Positions 25,973 through 33,955 of a DNA stretch of 64,000 nt are shown piece by piece; position 1 is the first letter of the stretch, and each line of letters starts with the position of its first letter. The notes under the pieces were generated by a model. That model saw only the letters and a list, made by a program, of their open reading frames with translations. It did not search any database and was not told where the DNA came from. The position numbers were made by a program, and so were the translations under genes. This DNA is from GCA-020343675 sp964462945. Lineage in GTDB: Bacteria > Planctomycetota > Phycisphaerae > Sedimentisphaerales > Anaerobacaceae. The stretch spans positions 71,717-135,716 of the forward strand of contig CAYWZW010000006.1 of NCBI GenBank assembly GCA_964462945.1, given 5' to 3'.

Positions 25973-26264
25973 ATTGGACCTGTGCTTCTGCGACGACCTT
26001 ATCCCGGAAATACCTGCTTAAATCCTCCGGCGTCCTCAAATCCACTTTGCGCCCGCCGAATATAGCGGATAGCTCCTCCTCCATGTCGAACAATCCAAAG
26101 AACCCGGGGACATGCCCGGGTAGAAAATCCACCAGCACGTCAATATCACTGTCCGCAGCGAAATCAGCCCGCAACGCTGAACCAAAAATGGCGAGGCGGT
26201 CAATGTTATGCCGCTGGCAGAAATCTGCAATTCTCTCTTTGTCAAGTGCCAAAATCTTGTTCAT
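25959..26264 (-). CDS. mntA: MntA-like minimal nucleotidyltransferase antitoxin
   Basis: 101 aa from ATG 26264. The catalytic motif is FGSALRADFAADSDIDVLV: GSx(10)DxD with Gly28-Ser29 and Asp40/Asp42. It acts as antitoxin to HepT by transferring AMP groups. The frame is open 21 codons upstream of the chosen ATG, but that part has no family similarity. Gene order antitoxin then toxin with a 14-bp overlap is standard. Confidence 0.88.
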   Translation of the reverse strand: MNKILALDKERIADFCQRHNIDRLAIFGSALRADFAADSDIDVLVDFLPGHVPGFFGLFDMEEELSAIFGGRKVDLRTPEDLSRYFRDKVVAEAQVQYVRG

Positions 26265-26333
26265 ATACTCTTGCCCACCTTCGGCATTGTAAGTGTCGAA
26301 ACGTATTGCGTCAAGTTCTATCGCCAAGTGGGA

Positions 26334-27572
26334 TTATCTGCTTTGGGAAGCAGAAAGACCGGCCAGGGCGGCGGTGGACCAGCACATTTGGAGGTTGTAG
26401 CCGCCGCAGGGGCCATCGACATCGAGGACTTCGCCGGCGAAAAACAGGCCCGGACAAATTTTCGATTCCATTGTCTTGGGCTCAGTCTCGCCGACGCTGA
26501 CACCGCCGCGTGTGACCGTCGCCTCGGCAATCGGCTTAGTGCGAACAATTGAAAGCGGCAGGGCCTTGATCGTTCGGGTTAGCCTCTTTCGCGCATCCTT
26601 TTTGAGCTGGCCTGCCTCAAGCCCATCATCGCACCCTCCCTGCCTGCACAGGACAATCGATAGACGTTTCGGCACGAATTCGGCCAGAACGTTTGCCAGT
26701 TTCTTTTTGGGATTTGCAGCGATGTGATCGGCAATCTGCGCTTCAAGCTGGGCTTGTTCAACGTGCGGCGCCAGGTCCAGCGTGACGCCGATGCCTGTTT
26801 CGCCGGCGGGCAGATAATCGGTCAGATACAGGCTCATATCCAGCACGGCGGGGCCGCCGATGCCGTCGTCGGTAAAGATCATCGCCCCGGCTGTGGTCAG
26901 CTTCTTGTTATTGAGACGTGCTGAGATTTTAACCTCCTCCACGGCCGTACCTGCAAGCTGTCCCGGCCAGTCTTCAAAGGTTACAAGCGGCACCAGTGAC
27001 GCTTTGGCCTCGACGACGGTGTGTCCGAGCTGCCGGGCGAACCGGTAGCCGTCACCCGTGCAGCCCGTCTGGGGCCAGGAAAGCCCGCCGGTCGCAACAA
27101 TAAGCTTGCCGGCACAAATCTGCTCCATCGCGGTGCGGACAACGAATGAGCCGCCTTCCTTGGCGACGCTGCCGGCGCGCCTGCCGGATAGAAATCTCAC
27201 ACCAAGTTTTTTCGCCCGCTCTACAAGGGCGTCCCTGACGTCGCCGGCCCGGTCAGTAACGGGAAAGACGCAGCCGTCTTTCTCAATCCTCGTCTCGAGG
27301 CCCAGCCGGACGAAAAAATCCAGCACGTCCCGCGGCGAAAACTGGTACAGAGAGTAGCTCAGGAATTTCCCTTTGGCGCCGAACGCGCGGACAAGCTCCT
27401 GCGGGTCAGCTTGGTGTGTGAGGTTGCACCTGCCCCCTCCCGTCAGAAGCAGCTTTTGGCCGGGACTCGTGTTGGCCTCGATGACCGTCGCATGGGCGCC
27501 CGCTTCGGCAGCGAAAATCGCCGCCATCAGGCCCGCCGGTCCGGCTCCAACTATGCAGACTTCTGTTTCCAT
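26334..27572 (-). CDS. HI0933/YhiN-family flavoprotein (NAD(P)/FAD-dependent oxidoreductase)
   Basis: About 412 aa. An N-terminal Rossmann motif binds FAD (VCIVGAGPAGLMAAIFAAEAG). The family signature GQKLLLTGGGRCNLTH is at about residues 37-52, and the C-terminal FFAGEVLDVDGPCGGYNLQ closes the flavin site. Length is normal for the HI0933-like family, whose physiological substrate is not settled; some relatives are bile-acid oxidoreductases. ATG 27572 is used; the frame is open 7 codons further. It lies 70 bp downstream of mntA's start on the same strand and is probably independent. Confidence 0.92.
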   Translation of the reverse strand: METEVCIVGAGPAGLMAAIFAAEAGAHATVIEANTSPGQKLLLTGGGRCNLTHQADPQELVRAFGAKGKFLSYSLYQFSPRDVLDFFVRLGLETRIEKDGCVFPVTDRAGDVRDALVERAKKLGVRFLSGRRAGSVAKEGGSFVVRTAMEQICAGKLIVATGGLSWPQTGCTGDGYRFARQLGHTVVEAKASLVPLVTFEDWPGQLAGTAVEEVKISARLNNKKLTTAGAMIFTDDGIGGPAVLDMSLYLTDYLPAGETGIGVTLDLAPHVEQAQLEAQIADHIAANPKKKLANVLAEFVPKRLSIVLCRQGGCDDGLEAGQLKKDARKRLTRTIKALPLSIVRTKPIAEATVTRGGVSVGETEPKTMESKICPGLFFAGEVLDVDGPCGGYNLQMCWSTAALAGLSASQSR

Positions 27573-27616
27573 GCAGATTCGTTCCAAAAACAATCCTGGC
27601 CTACAAATGTAGCCGG

Positions 27617-27632
27617 GACAGGCAAGCCTGTC
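27617..27632. repeat. 16-bp perfect palindrome GACAGGC-AA-GCCTGTC
   Basis: A symmetric 7-2-7 sequence between the divergent flavoprotein and sulfatase genes. It could be an operator or a dispersed palindromic repeat; only one copy is seen here. Confidence 0.4.
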
Positions 27633-27764
27633 AAACAGCAGCTATGCACGTCGCATTACACCGAGGCAGCAGGTATGCGCCGAGAAAAAAGCTGTTGAAC
27701 GGTGTTAAACCAGGGCTTATGATGGTTGCCGAGCGCTCGTTGAGTCTTTAGAGGAGAAATGACA

Positions 27765-29603
27765 ATGAAGCATTCGACATTCACCCGCCGGGATTTCTTG
27801 AGCAGGGCGTGCATAGGTGCTCTGGCAGCGGCGGTTCCTATTCGCGGACAAGCCCGCCAGTCGGACGGCGGGCAAGCCGCATCGGCGGATGAGCGGCCAA
27901 ACATCGTGGTCATCCTGGCCGATGACCAGGGCTGGGGCGACTTGAGCGTGCACGGGAACACCAACATCGAGACGCCGAACATCGATTCTTTGGCTCGGGA
28001 CGGGGCACTGTTCGAGAGGTTTTTCGTCTGTGCCGTCTGCGCGCCGACGCGGGCCGAGTTTCTCACGGGGCGGTACCATTCCCGCGGCGGCGTGCACGGC
28101 GTGACGACCGGGGCGGAGCGATTGAACCTTGACGAGAAAACAATCGGCGATACGTTCAAGGCCGCGGGGTACACAACGGCGGCCTTCGGGAAATGGCATA
28201 ACGGCACGCAATACCCCTACCACCCGAACGCCCGAGGGTTCGACGAATATTACGGCTTCTGCTCCGGCCATTGGGGCCTCTACTTTGACCCGATCCTCGA
28301 ACATAACGGGAAAATCGTCAGAGGAGAGGGATATATCACAGATGATTTAACCAACCATGCACTGGCGTTCATCGAGCAAAACAAGAACGGTCCGTTTCTC
28401 TGCTATCTGCCTTACAATACGCCGCACTCACCGATGCAGGTGCCCGATCGTTTTTACGAGAAATTCAGGAATCATCCTATCGAAATGCGGAGCCGCGAGC
28501 AGAAGGAGGATCTCGAAACCACCCGCTGTGCCCTGGCAATGTGCGAAAATATCGACTGGAACGTGGGGCGTGTGCTACACAAGCTCGAAGAATCAAAGCT
28601 CTCGGAGAAAACCATCGTGATCTATTTCAGCGACAACGGGCCGAATAGCTGGCGGTGGAACGGGGGCATGAAAGGCCGCAAGGGCTCCACCGACGAAGGA
28701 GGCGTCCGCGTGCCTTGTATGGTTCGGTGGCCCGGACGGATCAAACCGGGCACGCGAATATCTCAAATCGCCGGCGCGATAGACTTTCTTCCGACCCTGG
28801 CCGACATGGCCGGCGTTCGGATTGTCGGTGCCAAGCCGCTCGACGGGATCAGCGTCAAGCCGCTTCTTTTTGGGCAAGCCCGCCGTCCGTCTGGCGGGCA
28901 AGCCGAAAGCTGGCCGGATCGAATGATCTTCTTTCATCAAAATGGCCGCGTCAGCGTCCGCACGCAGCGATACCGGCTCGACTCTGCGGACAAGCTGTTC
29001 GACATGCAAACCGATCCGGGGCAGGACCACGACATCTCGCAGGACAAACCGGATATCGCAACGAAGCTCAACAAAGCCGTCGCCCAATGGAAGGATGAGG
29101 TGCTATCCAAGTCGCAGAAGGACGACCGTCCCTTCCCGGTCGGCTACGCGGAATTTCCCGCAACACCACTGCCGGCGCGCGACGGGGTTCCGCATGGAAA
29201 TATCCGGCGAAGCGGCAATGCACCCAACTGCTCATTCTTCACCAACTGGGTTAGCAAGGATGACGAGATGACGTGGGATATCGAGGTGGCCACCACGGGC
29301 AATCATGAGGCGGTGATCTACTATACCTGCCCGAAGGACGATATCGGCTCGACGGTCGAGTTGAGTTTCAACAAGAGCCGGGTGCAAGGCAAAGTGAGCG
29401 AAGCGCACGATCCACCGTTAGTGGGCGCAGAGTTTGATCGAGTCCCACGAGGCGGTGAATCGTATGTCAAAGACTTCCGGCCGCTTCGCATAGGGACGTT
29501 CCGGCTGGAAAAAGGGCGTGGCGAGTTAACGCTTCGGGCGCTGGATGTTCCGGGCAGGCAGGTCATGGACATGCGCGCGGTCATGTTGACCCTATTGAAG
29601 TAA
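27765..29603 (+). CDS. TAT-exported arylsulfatase
   Basis: 612 aa. A twin-arginine signal (TFTRRDFLSRACIGAL) directs folded export. The sulfatase active-site motif is C92-A-P-T-R, whose Cys would be converted to formylglycine, and metal-binding Asp residues lie in LADDQGWGD (53-54). It is a type I sulfatase likely acting on sulfated polysaccharides. ATG 27765 has GAGGAG at 8 bp; an ATG 6 bp earlier is too close to it. Two in-frame palindromic elements interrupt the protein: residues ~29-38, just after the signal peptide, and ~370-380. A C-terminal ~130-residue region (from ~480) looks like a separate beta domain. Confidence 0.93.
   Translation: MKHSTFTRRDFLSRACIGALAAAVPIRGQARQSDGGQAASADERPNIVVILADDQGWGDLSVHGNTNIETPNIDSLARDGALFERFFVCAVCAPTRAEFLTGRYHSRGGVHGVTTGAERLNLDEKTIGDTFKAAGYTTAAFGKWHNGTQYPYHPNARGFDEYYGFCSGHWGLYFDPILEHNGKIVRGEGYITDDLTNHALAFIEQNKNGPFLCYLPYNTPHSPMQVPDRFYEKFRNHPIEMRSREQKEDLETTRCALAMCENIDWNVGRVLHKLEESKLSEKTIVIYFSDNGPNSWRWNGGMKGRKGSTDEGGVRVPCMVRWPGRIKPGTRISQIAGAIDFLPTLADMAGVRIVGAKPLDGISVKPLLFGQARRPSGGQAESWPDRMIFFHQNGRVSVRTQRYRLDSADKLFDMQTDPGQDHDISQDKPDIATKLNKAVAQWKDEVLSKSQKDDRPFPVGYAEFPATPLPARDGVPHGNIRRSGNAPNCSFFTNWVSKDDEMTWDIEVATTGNHEAVIYYTCPKDDIGSTVELSFNKSRVQGKVSEAHDPPLVGAEFDRVPRGGESYVKDFRPLRIGTFRLEKGRGELTLRALDVPGRQVMDMRAVMLTLLK
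27852..27873 (+). repeat. In-frame palindromic element, copy 1 (sulfatase)
   Basis: GCCCGCC, 8-nt loop AGTCGGAC, GGCGGGC. It is read as ARQSDGG within QARQSDGGQA, between the TAT signal and the mature sulfatase, and is flanked by CAAG on both sides. Confidence 0.75.
28878..28899 (+). repeat. In-frame palindromic element, copy 2 (sulfatase)
   Basis: GCCCGCC, loop GTCCGTCT, GGCGGGC. The loop is close to the reverse complement of copy 1's, so the element is in the opposite orientation, yet it is read in the same frame phase as QARRPSGGQA. Confidence 0.75.
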
Positions 29604-29697
29604 GCGTCTAACCGATACGGATGAGAAGTGAAATCTGCACTCTTGAGAGAGCGCAAGGTATGTTTTGTTTCTGCAATTTCATTTTAGGAGATCAATT

Positions 29698-30627
29698 ATG
29701 AAGAGGTATGGTTTCTGTTTAGTTGGAGTGGTGTCGGCGTTATTGCTGTCGGTCTTTGCTTTATCCGGCCCGGCGTCAGCACAAGAAAAAGATGACGGCA
29801 AGCTGCGCATTATCGTGTTTGGCGCCCATCCCGACGACTGCGAAATCAAAGCCGGCGGCGTCGCAGCCATGTGGGCAGCCCAGGGACATCACGTCAAATT
29901 CGTGTCCACCACAAACGGCGACATCGGCCACGCCGAAATGGCCGGGGGCGAACTCGCCAAGCGACGTACAGCGGAGGTCAAAGAGGCGGCAAAGATATTG
30001 GGCATCGAGACGGACGTGCTGGATAACCACGATGGAGAGCTTATGCCCACGCTGGAGAACCGCAAGGCGTTTGTGCGTTTGATCCGGGAATGGAAGGCCG
30101 ACATCGTGATGGGGCCTCGTCCGAACGACTACCACCCGGACCATCGTTATACGGGCATCCTGATGCAGGACGCCGCCTATATGGTAACGGTCACTTTTTA
30201 TTGTCCGGACGTGCCGCAACTCCCGAAGAATCCCGTTTTTCTGTATCTGTCGGACGGATTTCAGAAGCCGAATCCCTTTAAGCCTGAAGTAGTTGTCGGC
30301 ATAGACGACGTACTGGAGCAGAAGGCTGAGGCGCTTTGGAAGCTCGAATCGCAGATCGAGAGTCTCTGGGCCACGGGCGACTTCGAGAAGGTTGTTCCCG
30401 TCCCGAAAGATGGTGCTGCGCGGGAGGCCCGCCGCAAGGCATCTGCCGACCGGTTTGCTCAGCGGGCCGAGTCGGTTGCCAACCAGTACCGATCAAAATT
30501 GATTGAGCTGTACGGCGAGGAAAAGGGCAAAAAGATTCGGTACGCCGAGGCGTTCGAGCTGTGCGAATATGGCGGCCGGGCCTCAGCCGACAGGCTCAAA
30601 GAGCTTTTCCCATTCTTCGGGTCCTGA
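29698..30627 (+). CDS. Secreted PIG-L family deacetylase
   Basis: 309 aa. A signal peptide of ~30 residues (MKRYGFCLVGVV...GPASAQ) is followed by the LmbE/PIG-L fold, with zinc motif GAHPDDCE and the later PNDYHPDHR. PIG-L enzymes remove N-acetyl groups from amino sugars or glycoconjugates. Next to a sulfatase it could deacetylate a host or algal glycan; this is inference. ATG 29698 has TTTAGGAG at 7 bp. The last codons (FFGS, TGA) lie in a dispersed repeat word, so the C-terminus may be repeat-altered. Confidence 0.92.
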   Translation: MKRYGFCLVGVVSALLLSVFALSGPASAQEKDDGKLRIIVFGAHPDDCEIKAGGVAAMWAAQGHHVKFVSTTNGDIGHAEMAGGELAKRRTAEVKEAAKILGIETDVLDNHDGELMPTLENRKAFVRLIREWKADIVMGPRPNDYHPDHRYTGILMQDAAYMVTVTFYCPDVPQLPKNPVFLYLSDGFQKPNPFKPEVVVGIDDVLEQKAEALWKLESQIESLWATGDFEKVVPVPKDGAAREARRKASADRFAQRAESVANQYRSKLIELYGEEKGKKIRYAEAFELCEYGGRASADRLKELFPFFGS

Positions 30628-30752
30628 GCGAAGTCGAAGGATCTGGCCGGAAGGCGGAAGTCTCTGTCTTCTGTCCTCTGCTCGCCGTTTTGACCTTTGA
30701 TTTTAATATTTGATTTCATTAGACTCGTAGGATGGGCAACTTGTTTGCCCAT
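30615..30752. repeat. Cluster of short repeat words after the deacetylase gene
   Basis: Three pieces. TCCTGAGCGAAGTCGAAGGA (30622-30641) overlaps the deacetylase stop codon and has a near copy at 63851-63888. A TCTCTGTCTTCTGTCCTCTG word near 30660 resembles the right arm of the element in mutS. A hairpin ATGGGCAA-CTTGT-TTGCCCAT lies at 30732-30752. No gene fits in the 136-bp gap. Confidence 0.55.
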
Positions 30753-30763
30753 GCTGTAGAATT

Positions 30764-33700
30764 ATGAGCAGACGCATCTTGGTGTGGCTTCTCTCGTGCC
30801 TGGTTCTTACGGCGTCGCTCGCCTACGAATCTCCGCCGGGGGCTGCCACCCGGCAGAGCGAGGCGACATCGGCTTTGGGGATTCAGCTTCAGCCGGACGC
30901 AGCGCAATTTGTCGTTGTTAAAACGGTACCGGTGGTTGACTGCCGCGTAGTTCAAGGCTTTCTCGGCACGCCCGTGGACGGCTCGACCAAGAGCTGGGAC
31001 TACAGGGGCCGCACGCAGGAATACCCCAAAACGGCAAGCGACGGGGTCGTGTACAGCTACAACCACAATGATGGCCTGCACGTCACGTTAGCCGACGACA
31101 AAGGCTTTGACGTGGTGATGCTGCGAGGCGGCGCTCGCACGAAGATGTACGCCGGCGTCGATGCCCTCGCTGAGCCGACGCAAGAGAAACTCTTGTGTGA
31201 GTTTGACGGCGCCCGGCAAACCCGCCAGACGGACGACGGGCAAGGCGCCCTCGTACGGTTTGAGTCGCGAGTGAAAACGAAGACCGTCAGCTTTTTCGGC
31301 ACCGCCGATGGGACGATTTCAGACGTCGCGTTCTACCGGCTGGAAAAACAACCTGCCGACATGCGGAAAGCGGAGCTTCGGACCTGCGGCGACGGCTCTG
31401 CCGAGCTTGACAAACCCCAATCGCAGTTTGCTCCGGGCAGTCTTTATCTTGCGATGAACGAGCGCTATGCGGAGAATGAACGTCGCTGCGTTCCGTTGTT
31501 TCGGGCAGAGGCGGCGGCCGGTTCCCCGGTGCAATGCACAGCAAACCAAGCCCTTCATTTTATCACGCCTGTCTTCGAGAAAGAAGCGGGCCTAATCGCG
31601 GTGGCGCTGGAGATAAGCATTTCCGGGCCAACGGGGCCATTCTCGTTCACTGTCGCAGTTCAGGACCCCCTGGATCCTCGTCTGGACCTGCTCTGGCTGG
31701 ACTTCGGTGCAGACGGCCCCGGCCCGTTCGCCATTATGCTCGATATCCCCGACCAGGTGCTCTTAGAGGGTGATCAACTGTGGCTGACATTGCGATTCGA
31801 TAGCGAGGTCAGGCTCTCCGGCCCGGCACGCGGCGCCCCGGCATTTCGGCTGTTCTTCGTGCCCAGGGAACAAGCCCTGCCCGAAGCGCTCACTCGACGC
31901 AAGCTGCTGATGAGGTCCTTTTTCAGCCTGCTCTCGGAGCCGCGGCCGTGGGGCTCTTACAGAAAGCAGCCCAGAGAACAGTTCTACGCAAGCAGCCAAT
32001 ACGCCCGGCAGTGCCCCGAACTTTTCATGACAATTGATCAATGTCACGCATTGGACCCAACGGACGACGTTGTGCGCCAATACCGGGAATGGGTCTATCT
32101 TCATAACCTCGACAGACTGTCAGAAGTTTCGCCTCCGCCCGAGCCGCCGGAGGGAGTGCCGGCCTGGGCGTGGTATCCGCGTCTGGCGTGGCTGGAGGTC
32201 CGGCGGATTGCCAACTGGTGGCTCGACGAACGCCTCGTCCCGACCGGAGAATTCGGCGGCAGGGTCGGCGATGATTCCGACTTCTATCAGCAGTTTGCGG
32301 ACCTGCCGTTCTTCGAGACCGATGGTGTGGCCGAGCCATTGGCCGACAGCGCCGCACGGATGGCCGAGCTGGCCGACAAGGAGAACTTGCGGGACGGCCT
32401 GAATATTCACGCCACAGATTCGCTGCACGCCTACGAGGAAGGCATCAACCATCTTGCCCTGATGGCACGCTGGTTCTATGGCGACCCCATCTATTTCGAG
32501 CGCTGTATGGAGTCGGCGCGGAACATGGAGAAGCTGACCATCCTTACCGAAGACGGGCGGCGGCATTTCCGAGACCGGCAGCGCATGGGCGCCGAGGACA
32601 TCGAGCGCCCGCGGAAGCCCAACGTGGATGGCGGTGCGAATCCCTTAATGTGGCACACGGCACTTCAGGCGGCCGACTACAACCGCAACCCGGCAGCGCT
32701 GAAGATACTTTGCGAGTGGGCCGATACGTGGCTCAAGTACGCCAAGCCGGGCCAATGGGCCACCGACGTCGAAGTCCTCTCCGGCAAGGTCACGGGCTTT
32801 GAGAGAGACCGGCCCCTCTACGGCGGCTACAGAACTCAAGCGGTAACGTTCACCTGGCTTTACGGACTGACCGGCGAGATGCGTTATCTCGAACCGTTCC
32901 TCTACTACTATCGGCAAGGCAAGGCTCCTCTACCGGCCAACGCGTTCCTTGGAGATGTGTACAGCCTCGGGGCACTCGGCGAATTGGGGCAAGAGACGCT
33001 TGGGAAACTTGCTGCGTATAGCCCGACGCTCGCACTTTATCTTCGCGGCGATTCGGGGCCGCTCGTGCAGGCGACGATCGGCAATCCGAGAAGCTCGAAC
33101 CAGGAGATCGGGACGCTCTACGATGCACAGAGATGGCCGGACATGTACACAACGACTCATCAATTCACCGACCGCATCTTCCCCAGCCTGCTCGAACACG
33201 CCTCGGTCGCCTACCTGGGCGGCTTCTGCCGGCGAAACAAATTCAATCCGACACTGGCGGTAAGCTGGGAAGGGTTCGGCACGGACTATGCCGCCCTCGT
33301 GCTCGACAATCAGCCCCGCCAAATGAAAGTGCTTGTGTACAGTTTCGCACAAAAACCCACGAAGGGAAAGATGCGCGTATGGGCGCTGGAGCACGGGGTA
33401 TATCAACTGACGGCCGGCCGGGACTCCGATGGGGATCACCGGATGGACAAGCTCGAACGACGTGAATCGCTTGAGCTGGCAAAGGCGGACAGAATAGACC
33501 TGACTCTTAGCCCCAGGGCTGTTACGGCTGTTGAGATTAAGCAGACCAGCGCGCTGGAGCCGATCTTCGGCCGGGCCGATCTTGCCATCGCAGGACGCGA
33601 GGTCAGCGTAAAGGCAAACACGATCACCGGCGTGGTTCACAACATCGGATCAGCCGATGTCTCCGAGGTAGTTGTTGCGGTTGTCGATCCCACGGGCAGG

Positions 33701-33898
33701 AAACTGGCGAGCAGATCACTCGACAGACTTACCGCGCCGACGGATCTGGTTCCAAGAAAGATTCCATTCACACTTGAACTGCCCGCTGCGCCGGTACGCC
33801 GTTGCAAGCTCGTACTCGACCCGGACCAGCACATTCCGGAGATATACGAAGGGAACAACAGTGTCCTCATCGATAGCCTCTCCGGCGCTCGGGAATAA
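30764..33898 (+). CDS. Large secreted protein with C-terminal CARDB-like domain, function unknown
   Basis: 1044 aa with a signal peptide (VWLLSCLVLTASLA). The N-terminal ~400 residues are beta-rich, with two lectin-like stretches; residues ~420-800 contain helical phrases (AYEEGINHLALMARWFYG, AADYNRNPAALKILCEWAD) that suggest an (alpha/alpha)-barrel as in polysaccharide lyases or hydrolases; residues ~945-1040 resemble a CARDB adhesion domain (VVHNIGSADVSEVVVAVVDP...IPEIYEGNN). I do not recognise the family. A degenerate in-frame palindrome lies at residues ~152-159. It sits between a deacetylase and a heparinase-like gene on the same strand, so a polysaccharide-processing role is likely. Confidence 0.75.
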   Translation: MSRRILVWLLSCLVLTASLAYESPPGAATRQSEATSALGIQLQPDAAQFVVVKTVPVVDCRVVQGFLGTPVDGSTKSWDYRGRTQEYPKTASDGVVYSYNHNDGLHVTLADDKGFDVVMLRGGARTKMYAGVDALAEPTQEKLLCEFDGARQTRQTDDGQGALVRFESRVKTKTVSFFGTADGTISDVAFYRLEKQPADMRKAELRTCGDGSAELDKPQSQFAPGSLYLAMNERYAENERRCVPLFRAEAAAGSPVQCTANQALHFITPVFEKEAGLIAVALEISISGPTGPFSFTVAVQDPLDPRLDLLWLDFGADGPGPFAIMLDIPDQVLLEGDQLWLTLRFDSEVRLSGPARGAPAFRLFFVPREQALPEALTRRKLLMRSFFSLLSEPRPWGSYRKQPREQFYASSQYARQCPELFMTIDQCHALDPTDDVVRQYREWVYLHNLDRLSEVSPPPEPPEGVPAWAWYPRLAWLEVRRIANWWLDERLVPTGEFGGRVGDDSDFYQQFADLPFFETDGVAEPLADSAARMAELADKENLRDGLNIHATDSLHAYEEGINHLALMARWFYGDPIYFERCMESARNMEKLTILTEDGRRHFRDRQRMGAEDIERPRKPNVDGGANPLMWHTALQAADYNRNPAALKILCEWADTWLKYAKPGQWATDVEVLSGKVTGFERDRPLYGGYRTQAVTFTWLYGLTGEMRYLEPFLYYYRQGKAPLPANAFLGDVYSLGALGELGQETLGKLAAYSPTLALYLRGDSGPLVQATIGNPRSSNQEIGTLYDAQRWPDMYTTTHQFTDRIFPSLLEHASVAYLGGFCRRNKFNPTLAVSWEGFGTDYAALVLDNQPRQMKVLVYSFAQKPTKGKMRVWALEHGVYQLTAGRDSDGDHRMDKLERRESLELAKADRIDLTLSPRAVTAVEIKQTSALEPIFGRADLAIAGREVSVKANTITGVVHNIGSADVSEVVVAVVDPTGRKLASRSLDRLTAPTDLVPRKIPFTLELPAAPVRRCKLVLDPDQHIPEIYEGNNSVLIDSLSGARE
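31220..31241 (+). repeat. In-frame palindromic element, copy 3 (unknown secreted protein)
   Basis: ACCCGCC, loop AGACGGAC, GACGGGC: a 7-8-7 copy with one changed base in each arm. It is read as QTRQTDDGQG, the same phase as copies 1 and 2. Confidence 0.6.
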
Positions 33899-33955
33899 GT
33901 GGCAGATCGAAACGACGGAATTAGCCTGTACAAATTTGTGTGAGGACGAGACGCT

